In this document: piece after piece, positions 49,347 through 57,876 of the stretch
How positions within the stretch are numbered: the first letter of the stretch is position 1
How the letters are laid out: each line of letters begins with the position of its first letter
Assembly (NCBI RefSeq): GCF_000271305.1
Contig: NZ_AKGD01000001.1
Location: 1,860,001 to 1,924,000 of the forward strand
Source of the DNA: Hydrocarboniphaga effusa AP103
Lineage (GTDB): Bacteria; Pseudomonadota; Gammaproteobacteria; Nevskiales; Nevskiaceae
Length of the DNA: 64,000 nucleotides
Direction: 5' to 3'
The notes under the pieces: generated by a model
What the model was told of the DNA's origin: nothing
The model's database searches: none
What the model saw: only the letters and a program-made list of their open reading frames with translations
Translations under genes and position numbers: made by a program

Positions 49347-50783
49347 ATGAACGCTCCCACCACGCTCGCCCAGGACTTCAAGGTCCGCGATCTGTCCCTC
49401 GCCGAACTCGGCCGCAAGCGCATCACCATGGCCGAGGAGGAAATGCCGGGCCTGATGTCGATCCGCGCCAAGTACGCGCCGCTCAAGCCGCTGGCCGGCG
49501 TGCGCCTGACCGGCTCGCTGCACATGACCAAGGAAACCGCGGTGCTGCTCGAAACGCTCGGCCATCTGGGCGCCTCGGTACGTTGGGCCAGCTGCAACAT
49601 CTTCTCGACCTCCGACGACGCCGCCGCCGCGGTCGCCGCGGCCGGCACGCCGGTGTTCGCTTGGAAGGGCGAAACGCTGGAGGAGTATTGGGACCTCGCG
49701 CTCGATGCGATCACCTTCACGCTGCCCGACGGCACGCTGACCGGCCCCGAGCTGGTGGTCGACGACGGCGGCGACGTGACCTTGCTGATCCACAAGGGCT
49801 ACGAGCTCGAAAACGGTTCCGACTGGGTCAACACGCCGTCCGACAACCACGAAGTGAAGGTCATCAAAGACCTGCTCAAGAAGGTCGCGGTCGAGCGTCC
49901 GGGCTTCTGGACCCGCGTGGTGAAGGACTGGCGCGGCGTATCCGAAGAAACCACCACCGGCGTGCACCGCCTGTACCAGATGATGGAAGCCGGCAAGCTG
50001 CTGGTGCCGGCCATCAACGTCAACGACTCGGTCACCAAGTCCAAGTTCGACAACCTCTACGGCTGCCGCGAATCGCTGGCCGACGGCATCAAGCGCGCCA
50101 CCGACCTGATGATCGCGGGCAAGGTCGCGGTGGTCTGCGGCTACGGCGACGTCGGCAAGGGCAGCGCGCACAGCCTGCGCGGCCTCGGCGCTCGCGTGAT
50201 CGTCACCGAGATCGACCCCATCAACGCGCTGCAGGCGGCGATGGAAGGCTTCCAGGTCACCACGGTGGAAGACACCCTGGGCCTGGGCGACATCTACGTC
50301 ACGACGACCGGCAACAAGGACATCATCACGCTGGAGCACATGCAGGCGATGAAGCACAACGCGCTCGTCTGCAACATCGGCCACTTCGACAACGAGATCC
50401 AGATGGATCGCCTCAACACCGCCGAAGGCGTGGTGAAGCTCAACATCAAGCCGCAGGTCGATCACTACACGTTCGCCAACGGCAAGAGCCTGTACATCCT
50501 CGCCGAAGGCCGCCTCGTGAACCTGGGCTGCGCCAACGGCCATCCGGCCTTCGTCATGAGCAACTCCTTCTCGAACCAGACGCTCGCGCAGATCGATCTC
50601 TGGAAGAACAAGGACGCCTACGAGAAGACCGTCTACCGCCTGCCGAAGAAGCTCGACGAGGAAGTCGCCGCACTGCATCTGGAGCAGATCGGCGTGAAGC
50701 TCACCAAGCTCACGCCCGCACAGGCCGAATACCTCGGCGTGCCGGTCGAAGGCCCGTACAAGCCCGAGCACTATCGATACTGA
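49347..50783 (+). CDS. ahcY: Adenosylhomocysteinase AhcY
   Basis: A 478-residue NAD-containing enzyme hydrolysing S-adenosylhomocysteine to adenosine and homocysteine. NAD-binding [20 protein letters not shown], the substrate Lys/Asp region of [15 protein letters not shown], and the C-terminal KPEHYRY end are conserved. Homocysteine is then remethylated using the methyl group supplied by metF's product, which is the next household gene after the inserted cassette. Confidence 0.97.
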   Translation: MNAPTTLAQDFKVRDLSLAELGRKRITMAEEEMPGLMSIRAKYAPLKPLAGVRLTGSLHMTKETAVLLETLGHLGASVRWASCNIFSTSDDAAAAVAAAGTPVFAWKGETLEEYWDLALDAITFTLPDGTLTGPELVVDDGGDVTLLIHKGYELENGSDWVNTPSDNHEVKVIKDLLKKVAVERPGFWTRVVKDWRGVSEETTTGVHRLYQMMEAGKLLVPAINVNDSVTKSKFDNLYGCRESLADGIKRATDLMIAGKVAVVCGYGDVGKGSAHSLRGLGARVIVTEIDPINALQAAMEGFQVTTVEDTLGLGDIYVTTTGNKDIITLEHMQAMKHNALVCNIGHFDNEIQMDRLNTAEGVVKLNIKPQVDHYTFANGKSLYILAEGRLVNLGCANGHPAFVMSNSFSNQTLAQIDLWKNKDAYEKTVYRLPKKLDEEVAALHLEQIGVKLTKLTPAQAEYLGVPVEGPYKPEHYRY

Positions 50784-50787
50784 TCGA

Positions 50788-50820
50788 GCCGGGAGACGGG
50801 GAACGAGAGACGGGAGACGT
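50788..50820 (+). repeat. Left terminal inverted repeat of the four-helix-bundle cassette
   Basis: GCCGGGAGACGGG (50788-50800), a degenerate middle, then GAGACGGGAGACG (50807-50819). It pairs with 51191-51223 in inverted orientation with four mismatches. It starts 4 bases after the ahcY stop codon. Confidence 0.8.
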
Positions 50821-51184
50821 GGAGAAGCGGCATCAGAAGCTGGACGTCTGGCGCGATGCAATGACGCTGGTCGAGGTTATCTATCGGCTGACTGCTGCTT
50901 TTCCCTCCGATGAGAAATTCGGGCTGACGGCTCAGCTTCGTCGAGCAGCCGTCAGTGTCCCGTCGAATATCGCGGAGGGGGCAGCGCGCACTTCTCGCAC
51001 CGAGTATGTTCGCTTTCTGAGCATTGCCCGAGGCTCGCTGGCCGAGATCGACACTCAAATCGAAATCGCCAGACGCCTCGGTTACTTGCCCTCTGACCGC
51101 GACATCGATGAAACCGTACAAAAGGTCTTCGCCCGTCTCAACGCCTTGATAAAACGCCTGTCATCTCCGCCCCAAGAGAGCTAA
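50819..51184 (+). CDS. Four-helix-bundle protein (S23/IVP, Avd-like family)
   Basis: A 121-residue protein: HQKLDVWRDAMTLVEVIYRLTAAFPSDEKFGLTAQLRRAAVSVPSNIAEGAAR-like sequence is diagnostic of the family (PF05635) whose members are encoded by intervening sequences in some 23S rRNA genes and which is related to Avd, the accessory protein of diversity-generating retroelements. Here there is no rRNA or retroelement. The GTG at 50819 lies in the left inverted repeat. The gene is bounded by GGGAGAC-type repeats. Function is unknown; nucleic-acid binding is inferred from Avd's basic barrel. Confidence 0.85.
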   Translation: MEKRHQKLDVWRDAMTLVEVIYRLTAAFPSDEKFGLTAQLRRAAVSVPSNIAEGAARTSRTEYVRFLSIARGSLAEIDTQIEIARRLGYLPSDRDIDETVQKVFARLNALIKRLSSPPQES

Positions 51185-51187
51185 GCC

Positions 51188-52057
51188 GTGCCGTCTCCCG
51201 TCTCCCGTCTCCCGTCTCCCGGCTTCTCGTTCGAACTGTTCCCGCCACGCACGCCCGAAGGCGTCGCCAAGCTGCCGGCCACGCTGAAGAAGCTCACCGA
51301 GGCCAAGCCCGGCTTCTTCTCGGTGACCTACGGCGCGCTGGGCTCGGACCAGAACGGCACCTACGACACGCTGATGACCGTGGTGCGCGAAACCGGCATC
51401 GCGGTGGCGCCGCACCTGACCTGCATCGGCAGCACGCGCGCTCGCGTCGCCGAGCTGCTGGCGCAGTATCGCGATGCCGGCGTTCGCCGCATCGTGGCCT
51501 TGCGCGGCGACTTGCCCGCAACCGCCTACAGCTCGTCCGCGCCGGGCGAGTTCCACTATGCCAACGAGCTGGTGTCGTTCATCCGCCAGACGCATGGCGA
51601 GCACTTCGAGATCGAAGTGGCGGCTTATCCGGAAATGCATCCGCAGTCCAAGCGCTTCGACGACGACTTCGGCTACTTCGTCGACAAGGTGAAGGCCGGC
51701 GCCGACAGCGCGATGACGCAGCTGTTCTACAACGCCGACGCCTATTTCTATTTCATGGATCGCTGCGCCAAGGCCGGCGTCGGCATTCCGGTGGTGCCCG
51801 GCATCATGCCGATCACCGGCTTCGCCAACATCGTGCGCTTCTGCAACAACTGCGGCGCCGACCTGCCGCGCTGGATCACGTTGCAGCTGGAGCAGTTGCA
51901 GGACGACAAGGCCGCGCTGCAGGACTTCGGCACCGAAGTGGTCACGCGCCTGTGCGAAACCCTGCTCAAGGGCGGCGCGCCGGGCCTGCACTTCTACACC
52001 ATCAACCAGGCCGAGCCGACGCTGCGCCTGTGCCGCAACCTGGGCTTGTCCACCTAG
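51188..52057 (+). CDS. metF: Methylenetetrahydrofolate reductase MetF
   Basis: A 289-residue flavoprotein reducing 5,10-methylene-THF to 5-methyl-THF for methionine synthesis. The TIM-barrel start FSFELFPPRTPEG, then FFSVTYGALGS, RRIVALRGD and GIPVVPGIMPI motifs are visible. The only start upstream of the conserved FSFE is GTG at 51188; the first residues (PSPVSRLPSPG) are encoded by the inverted repeat of the neighbouring cassette. No strong ribosome site precedes it, and it may be coupled to the upstream gene (stop at 51184). Confidence 0.95.
   Translation: MPSPVSRLPSPGFSFELFPPRTPEGVAKLPATLKKLTEAKPGFFSVTYGALGSDQNGTYDTLMTVVRETGIAVAPHLTCIGSTRARVAELLAQYRDAGVRRIVALRGDLPATAYSSSAPGEFHYANELVSFIRQTHGEHFEIEVAAYPEMHPQSKRFDDDFGYFVDKVKAGADSAMTQLFYNADAYFYFMDRCAKAGVGIPVVPGIMPITGFANIVRFCNNCGADLPRWITLQLEQLQDDKAALQDFGTEVVTRLCETLLKGGAPGLHFYTINQAEPTLRLCRNLGLST
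51191..51223 (-). repeat. Right terminal inverted repeat of the cassette, inside metF
   Basis: Four tandem CCGTCTC units (51191-51218) followed by CCGGC. It is the inverted mate of 50788-50820. It lies within the metF reading frame, supplying codons 2-12, and remains in frame. Confidence 0.8.
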
Positions 52058-52076
52058 GACAGGCGCGCAACGAACC

Positions 52077-52706
52077 GTGATCCTTCCGCACGCCTTCGAT
52101 TACGCCGGCACCGCGGTGTTCGCGGTCTCGGCGGTGCTCGCGGCCGGGCGCAAGCAGCTCGATCTGCTCGGCGCGGTGATCATCGCGCTGGTGACTTCGA
52201 CAGGCGGCGGAACCCTGCGCGACCTGCTGCTCAACCGCACCCCGTTCTGGTTCACCGACACCGGCTATCTGGTGACGATCCTGGTCGTCGCCTGCACCAC
52301 CGTGCTGGTGCTGCGCTGGCGCCATCCGTCCGAGCGCCTGCTCGAGATCGCCGACGCCGTGGGCGTCGCCCTGTTCTCGATCTCGGGCGCGCGCATCGCC
52401 GAGGCGGCCGGTTTGCCGGGGCTGATCGTCGTCGTGCTCGCGACCATCACCGGCACCTTCGGCGGCCTGCTGCGCGACGTGCTCTGCAACGAAATTCCCC
52501 TGCTGCTGCGCCCCGGCACCATCTACGGCGTCGTCGTCATCGCCGGCGCGACGCTCTACGTAGTGCTGCAATCGCTCGGCGTCTCGCGCGACATCGCCGC
52601 GCTGGCCGGCATGCTGCTGATCGCGAGCCTGCGCATGGTCGCGATCGCGCGCAATATTTCGCTGCCGGCGCTGCGGATTCGGGAGCCGGGACGCGGCGAC
52701 GATTGA
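52077..52706 (+). CDS. TRIC-type (UPF0126/YadS) membrane protein
   Basis: A 209-residue protein with seven hydrophobic helices formed from two repeated halves; each half carries the family motif (STGGGTLRDLLLNRTP and TGTFGGLLRDVLCNEIP). Prokaryotic TRIC channels conduct potassium or other monovalent cations; UPF0126 members also include glycine transporters. The start is GTG at 52077, 19 bases after metF. Confidence 0.88.
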   Translation: MILPHAFDYAGTAVFAVSAVLAAGRKQLDLLGAVIIALVTSTGGGTLRDLLLNRTPFWFTDTGYLVTILVVACTTVLVLRWRHPSERLLEIADAVGVALFSISGARIAEAAGLPGLIVVVLATITGTFGGLLRDVLCNEIPLLLRPGTIYGVVVIAGATLYVVLQSLGVSRDIAALAGMLLIASLRMVAIARNISLPALRIREPGRGDD

Positions 52707-52742
52707 TCGTCGCCGCGCCGGCCACGCAACACGGCCGCCCGC

Positions 52743-54473
52743 TCAGGGGCGCGCGACACTCGGCAGCAGATAGACATTGCCTTGGTCGGTGAGCACGGCG
52801 AGTCCGTCGACACCCCACCGCAGGAGGCGCCTGGCGTTGGTGTCATCCAGCGCAAACTGCACGGTGCGCAGCGGAACGTAGCTGCCGACATCGAACACCG
52901 TCAGCCGTCGTGTCTGGTAACCGTCCGAGTAGTTGCGGCTGACCATGAACGCTCGACCCATCGGCGCATCGACCGTCAGCACTTCGGCGCTGCTGTCGGT
53001 TTGACGGAACACCCCGACTTGCGAACCCGTATCCGGGTTTACGACCGGGCCGGCGTCCGAGTAGATGAGGCCTTCCAGGTAGTAGATCGACTGGGAGTAA
53101 TTGCTGAAGGCGTTGTAATAGCTGCGATTGAGCAAGACACCGCTGGGCCCGACGTCGAAAACTGCCAGTTCCGAGCCGCTGTTGGCATAAAGCACCGAAG
53201 AATCGTCGCCCCAGGCCAGCGCGGTGGGGCTGGCATAGTAGTTTTCACCGCCGTCATCGACCCGGCGCACGGCGTCGTCGTAGATGGCGAGCCCCCGATC
53301 GGAGAAGCCGACAGCCACCGTACGCGGTTGGCCCGGCGCCACCGCCAGCACGTTGGCGAAGCGCAATCCGTAGTACGGACTGGGGCCCAGATCCAGCGTG
53401 GTATCGAGCGTCAAATCAGGCAGCTTGAAGCGCCGAACCTGATTCGCGCCTCCCAGCGCGAGGTAGAGGTAGGCGCCATCGCCCGACACGGCCAGCTTCT
53501 TGGGTTCGCTACCGGCAACGACCGAAGCCGTGATTTGGCCCGTCGCTGGATCGAGCACGGCGATGCGGTTTGCGTAGGTGCCGGCCGAACTCGGAAAGCT
53601 CAGATAGAACTTCTGCGCAACCGAATCCCAAACCATGTCGCTGGCCCCGCTTGCGACCTTCTGGACAGCCTGCTGGGCGAACTGGCTGACCTGATAGCTC
53701 ACCGACACATACGAATAACCGCTCTGTACCTGGCGACTACAGCTGGCGTCGTAACAGCCGCTGACATAGAAGCTGACGCCGTAGTTCTGCGGCGTCAGCG
53801 TGTCCGGGTCGGCCAGGTGCACGTCGATGCGACGCTGGGTGTCGGAGACACGAACGACCTCGACGCTGCTGATGCCCGACGACGCCGGCGTTCCGGAAAA
53901 ATCGGTCTTGACGATCAGGGTCGCCGCGTCGGGACCATCCAGTGTGGCCAGGACCGAAAGCGTCTGAGCCTCACCGCCCGGGCCGCCTATTGCGGTCAAC
54001 GAGGTCGTGTCGAGCGTCAGCGTGGTCGGCGGCGGCGGCGCCTTGATCTCGTAGGTCACGGTGATCGTCGCCGGACTGCCTTGCACCTCGCGGCGGCAGT
54101 TTTCGTCGTAGCAGGCCCGCAGCGTCACCGTATCGGTGTAGGTACCGGGCGTGCGGTTCAGCGGCGAATACAGGTAAATGTCGAGATGGCCGCTGAGCTC
54201 GCTGAGCTGGCTGTAATTGGTGCCGCTGACCGCGCTGCTGCCGTTCTGCTCGACGCCCAGATAAATGCCGTCCTCGGGTAGCGAATCGAACGAGAAATCA
54301 GTGCCGAGCGGGGGCGTCGAGTAATTGTCCGTGTACCCGACGGCGTACAGCGCGCGATCCTGCACCGTCAGCGTCACCTTTGAGGAATCGCCACCGCCAC
54401 CACCCCCGCAAGCTCCCAGCAACAACGTGGCGCCGACCCACAACGGAGCCAGCCAAACCCGCATCCCGCCCAT
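52743..54473 (-). CDS. Beta-propeller lipoprotein with tandem Ig-like repeats
   Basis: About 576 residues. Signal peptide and lipobox LLLGAC, then a run of glycines. Two similar stretches (about 30-150 and 160-260), each with a pair of Cys in ACYDENC and GCYDASC, look like bacterial Ig-like domains. A C-terminal YVTN-type beta-propeller (about 280-570; LDPATGQITASVVAGSEPKKLAVSGDGAYLYLALG) follows. A cell-surface or periplasmic adhesion-like protein is likely, with unknown ligand. Start at 54473; 54464 is equally possible. Confidence 0.75.
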   Translation of the reverse strand: MGGMRVWLAPLWVGATLLLGACGGGGGGDSSKVTLTVQDRALYAVGYTDNYSTPPLGTDFSFDSLPEDGIYLGVEQNGSSAVSGTNYSQLSELSGHLDIYLYSPLNRTPGTYTDTVTLRACYDENCRREVQGSPATITVTYEIKAPPPPTTLTLDTTSLTAIGGPGGEAQTLSVLATLDGPDAATLIVKTDFSGTPASSGISSVEVVRVSDTQRRIDVHLADPDTLTPQNYGVSFYVSGCYDASCSRQVQSGYSYVSVSYQVSQFAQQAVQKVASGASDMVWDSVAQKFYLSFPSSAGTYANRIAVLDPATGQITASVVAGSEPKKLAVSGDGAYLYLALGGANQVRRFKLPDLTLDTTLDLGPSPYYGLRFANVLAVAPGQPRTVAVGFSDRGLAIYDDAVRRVDDGGENYYASPTALAWGDDSSVLYANSGSELAVFDVGPSGVLLNRSYYNAFSNYSQSIYYLEGLIYSDAGPVVNPDTGSQVGVFRQTDSSAEVLTVDAPMGRAFMVSRNYSDGYQTRRLTVFDVGSYVPLRTVQFALDDTNARRLLRWGVDGLAVLTDQGNVYLLPSVARP

Positions 54474-54792
54474 TCGATTCCCCTGCGACGCACTGTGCGT
54501 GCGCTCCCGGTGGGAATGTAGAGGCGTGCCCCGGCAAGCTTCAAGAGAATTTCCCGCAACGATCCGCTCATTGTGAGACACGAATTCCACCATTCATCGA
54601 AGCTGCGGCAGACTCGCAGCGATTCGATCGCGCAGACGATCGTTGCAAGGGGAAGCCTCTCTGGAACCGACACCGCCATCACCGCGTGATCCGCTCGACT
54701 TGCGGGCGACTCCGGGCGCCCGGCGCCAGCGTCCGCTGGCGCCCGAAGCGCCTGCGCAAAGCCCGAGGCCATCGGGACCATCGAGTCCCCGC

Positions 54793-55686
54793 ATGAGCCG
54801 CAAGCGCATCGTGCTGATCGCCCTCGCGGCGCTGGTCGCCTCGCCGTTCGTGCTGATCGCGCTCGGCAGCTTCATGCCGGTCTGGGTCACGAGCTACATG
54901 CTGCAAAGCCCGACCCGCCCGGTGCAGCACCAGTGGGTCCCGCGCGAGCGCATCGCCGACGCGGCGCGGCGCGCGGTGGTGGCGGCCGAGGACCAGAAGT
55001 TCTGGAACCACCACGGCTTCGACATGGAAGCGATGCAGAAGGCCTACGAGCGCAACCAGCGCGGCGGCCGCGTGCGCGGGGGCTCGACGATCAGTCAGCA
55101 GACCGCCAAGAACCTGTTCCTGTGGCCGGGCGGCGGCTACTTCCGCAAGGGGCTGGAAGCCGGGCTGACGATGGTGATCGAGGCGCTCTGGTCCAAGGAG
55201 CGCATTCTCGAGGTGTATCTGAACTCGGCCGAATTCGGTCCGGGCATCTACGGGGTCGAGGCGGCGTCGCGGCGCTTTTTCCGCAAGCCGGCCGCCGAAC
55301 TCAGCAGCAGCGAGGCGGCCCGGCTCGCGGCCGTGCTGCCGAGCCCGCGACGCTGGAAGGTCGATGCGCCGGGGCCCTATGTGCGCACGCGCGCAGCCTG
55401 GATCCAGCGGCAGATGGGCTACGTGGGGCGTGCGCCGGCGGCTGCCGACGACGAACCCGATCTGCCGCCCGGCGAGCGCTTCGACGAGGACGAGACCACG
55501 GTGCCGCCAGCCGAGACACCGCCGGCAGAGACGCAGACCGCGAATCCACCCGCCACCGAACCGGCACCGGAGCCCGCGGCTACCGCAGAGCCGCCCGCGT
55601 CACCCGAAACCGAGCCGGAGCAGGCTCCGCAACCGGCTGCGGAGCCTGCGGCGGACCCGCCGGCCGAACCGGCGCCCAATGACTGA
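54793..55686 (+). CDS. mtgA: Monofunctional peptidoglycan transglycosylase with long C-terminal tail
   Basis: A 297-residue protein: one membrane anchor (about 5-35), then a GT51 glycosyltransferase domain (about 50-215). The catalytic Glu lies in VAAEDQKFWNHHGFD, and GGSTISQQTAKNLFLW, KERILEVYLNSAEFGPGIYG are typical. It polymerises lipid II into glycan strands without a transpeptidase. The last 75 residues are almost all Pro, Ala, Glu and Thr, which MtgA normally lacks. Start at 54793; the upstream frame has no family similarity. Confidence 0.92.
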   Translation: MSRKRIVLIALAALVASPFVLIALGSFMPVWVTSYMLQSPTRPVQHQWVPRERIADAARRAVVAAEDQKFWNHHGFDMEAMQKAYERNQRGGRVRGGSTISQQTAKNLFLWPGGGYFRKGLEAGLTMVIEALWSKERILEVYLNSAEFGPGIYGVEAASRRFFRKPAAELSSSEAARLAAVLPSPRRWKVDAPGPYVRTRAAWIQRQMGYVGRAPAAADDEPDLPPGERFDEDETTVPPAETPPAETQTANPPATEPAPEPAATAEPPASPETEPEQAPQPAAEPAADPPAEPAPND

Positions 55687-55792
55687 CTGAAGCTGTGGCC
55701 GGGTCGTGACCCGCCGTCTTCACGTTCGGGCCTCGACGGCCTGCTCGGCGGCAGATCTCGACCCGCCCCTGCTTCGAATCGAGCACGCCGCC

Positions 55793-56761
55793 CTACGGAG
55801 CGGCCGGAGCCTTGGCCGGCGGGAATCGCCCGTTCCAGCGCCACAGCGCGGCGTGCTCGTCTTCGCCGCCGATCAGGGCGCTGTTCGCATCCGCTTCATA
55901 GCCGGCCGCTTCGAGGATGCGCTGGCGGGGCAGGCGCACGATGCGCATCGGTCCGCGCGCGATCGCCTGCGGCCAGTCCTCGTCGGCCCGGCGCTCGAAC
56001 TCGGCCAAATGCTTGTAGGTCAGGATCAGCAGCTTGCGGCCGTCGGGCGACAGGTCGATCGCGGTCGGGGTGCCGCGATAGCGCTCGACGCCGGCCGGCA
56101 GCGCCGGTGGTACCGGGCCTTCCCAGATCAGCGGCAGGTCGGCGATGCGCTTGGCCATCGCGAGTTCGCTGCCGGCCGTGAACGTCATCGGCAGCTCGTA
56201 AAGCCCGGCCGGCTTGCGGCCCTTGTCGATCAGCAGGAAGCGCCCGCGCTGCGGATCGGCCGCCAGTGATTCGCAATCGCGCGGGCCGTCCTCAAAGCGG
56301 AAGCGAATCTCGCGCGTCTGCGCGATGCCCTTCGCGGGCAGCGTCGGTTCGGGCAGCACCCAGATCGACACCTGGCTGCGGAAGCCGAAATTGTCGCCGG
56401 TGTCGGCGATCGCGAGCCAGGCCTGGCCATCCCGCTGGTAGCTCGCCAGGTCTTCCCAATCGGTATTGAGGCTGGACACGGTGACCTGGCCCTGGGAACG
56501 CCCGTCCGGGCTCATCGCATAGAGCATCGGGGCATTGCCACTGTCGTTGAGCCCCCACCAGCGGCCCGCAGTCCGGCGCGAAACCGCCAGCCCCGAAAGC
56601 TCGTTGAGCGCCGGCTCGTCAATGTGGCCCGAGGGCCGGAAATACCTGAAATAAGTGTCCGCTACCGAGTCCGCGGCGGCCGCTACCGCCCATCCCCACA
56701 CCATCAGCGCCGCGCCGAGCACCCGCACCGCCGCGTTCCGGTTCCACCTCTGTCTGTTCAC
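55793..56761 (-). CDS. Secreted propeller-like protein, unknown function
   Basis: About 322 residues from GTG at 56761; an ATG at 56806 is the alternative and would add 15 residues before the signal peptide (RVLGAALMVWGWAVAAAADS). The mature part shows repeats NELSGLAVSRRTAGRWWGLNDSG, WEDLASYQRDGQAWLAIADTGDN and RDCESLAADP, each resembling blades of a beta-propeller with acidic loops. I do not recognise the family by name. Monocistronic. Confidence 0.7.
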   Translation of the reverse strand: MNRQRWNRNAAVRVLGAALMVWGWAVAAAADSVADTYFRYFRPSGHIDEPALNELSGLAVSRRTAGRWWGLNDSGNAPMLYAMSPDGRSQGQVTVSSLNTDWEDLASYQRDGQAWLAIADTGDNFGFRSQVSIWVLPEPTLPAKGIAQTREIRFRFEDGPRDCESLAADPQRGRFLLIDKGRKPAGLYELPMTFTAGSELAMAKRIADLPLIWEGPVPPALPAGVERYRGTPTAIDLSPDGRKLLILTYKHLAEFERRADEDWPQAIARGPMRIVRLPRQRILEAAGYEADANSALIGGEDEHAALWRWNGRFPPAKAPAAP

Positions 56762-57116
56762 TTTAAGTAATCTCGGTAACTCACTATCAACGCTGAGAAA
56801 GTTCATCCAACTAACAGCTTCTGTGGATAAGTTTGTGGGAAATCGGGGATCAAACCCGCTAAGTCGACGCCCTCACTTGGATTTCTGCCTGACGACCAGT
56901 TTGTGCTCACGTCCATATTTTTGTTAAAAATCAGCTGCTTACTTTCCTGTTACAGCATTTCTACAGAAATATGTCGCTCGCAACGGGCTTTCGGCCCCTG
57001 CGCGCCGCAACTGTGCATAGTGGTTCCACCGCAATCCATTTTCTTCGAACCGCCCGGCCATCGAGGGCATGGCCGGGACCGGCGCCGCCCGGCCGCCGTC
57101 GTTACACTCCGGCCCC
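56762..57116. other. AT-rich intergenic stretch before thiE
   Basis: About 350 bases without a recognisable gene. A single perfect DnaA-box-like word TGTGGATAA lies at 56822-56830, a palindrome ATTTTTGTTAAAAAT near 56917, and ATTTCTACAGAAAT near 56959. The GC content drops well below that of the neighbours. The thiE leader forms the right part; no TPP-riboswitch signature was seen. Confidence 0.5.
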
Positions 57117-57761
57117 ATGAGCACCTTGTCCGGGTTGTACGCAATCACCTCAGCATCCCTGTGCGCCGACGAATCGCGATTGATCACCGGAGCGACCGCC
57201 GCCCTCGAGGGTGGGGCCCGGCTGCTGCAATACCGCGACAAGGGGGCCGCACCCGCACGCCGGGAGCGGCTGGCCCTCCAGTTGCGTGGGCTCTGCGCCC
57301 GCCACGGCTGCCGGTTCATCGTCAACGACGACGTCGAGCTCGCGATCGCGATCGAGGCCGACGGGGTCCACCTCGGCCGGGGCGATGGCAGCGTGCGCCG
57401 GGCCCGCGAGCGGCTCGGCGAGCGCGCGATCATCGGCGTGAGCTGCTCGGGCTCGATCGAGCGGGCCGTCGAAGCCCAGGCCGAGGGCGCGAGCTACGTC
57501 GCCTTCGGACGCTTCTATCCGTCGTCGACCAAGCCCGACGCCCCGCCCGCGCAGATCGAAACCCTGCGCCAGGTGCGCGGACTCATCGGCCTGCCGGTCT
57601 GCGCGATCGGCGGCATCACGGCCGACAACGCGGCGCCCCTGATCGAGGCCGGAGCCGACATGATCGCGGCCGTTGAAGGCATTTTCGGTGCAGCGGACAT
57701 TCGGGCCGAGGCCGCCCGCTATGCCGCTCTGTTCCACCGGCCGTTCAGTGCGGTGCCGTAG
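57117..57761 (+). CDS. thiE: Thiamine-phosphate synthase ThiE
   Basis: A 214-residue TIM barrel joining the thiazole and pyrimidine halves of thiamine. [41 protein letters not shown] and a C-terminal [25 protein letters not shown] are the family pattern. The ATG at 57117 fits the domain start. hemL follows on the same strand after 115 bases, the order found in many gammaproteobacteria. Confidence 0.95.
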   Translation: MSTLSGLYAITSASLCADESRLITGATAALEGGARLLQYRDKGAAPARRERLALQLRGLCARHGCRFIVNDDVELAIAIEADGVHLGRGDGSVRRARERLGERAIIGVSCSGSIERAVEAQAEGASYVAFGRFYPSSTKPDAPPAQIETLRQVRGLIGLPVCAIGGITADNAAPLIEAGADMIAAVEGIFGAADIRAEAARYAALFHRPFSAVP

Positions 57762-57876
57762 CGCTCGCGACTACAATCGTGGTTCCCGTCGCTGCTTCGG
57801 CTCTCCGCTTTCGGCTGCGATCCGCAGCCTTGTCAGATCCGCAGCCCGTATCCGTCACCACCAGCCGGCAACCGCC

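Larger units (their letters stand above)
50788..51223. mobile_element. 436-bp cassette with 33-bp terminal inverted repeats carrying a four-helix-bundle gene
   Basis: The left end (50788-50820) and the reverse complement of the right end (51191-51223) match at 29 of 33 bases. Both are built from the heptamer GGGAGAC: four perfect units at the right end, a degenerate run at the left. Between them is one gene filling nearly all the space. It separates ahcY from metF, genes of one pathway that are elsewhere adjacent. No target duplication could be recognised and no transposase is encoded, so mobility would need help in trans. Confidence 0.75.

Noticed and set aside
50819-51184. Diversity-generating retroelement from the Avd-like protein
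   Set aside because: No reverse transcriptase and no template/variable repeat pair in the window.
56822-56830. Possible replication origin from the TGTGGATAA box
   Set aside because: Only one box and no dnaA, dnaN, gyrB or rpmH genes nearby.
57762-57876. TPP riboswitch or other element between thiE and hemL
   Set aside because: No recognisable fold or conserved core in the 115 bases.
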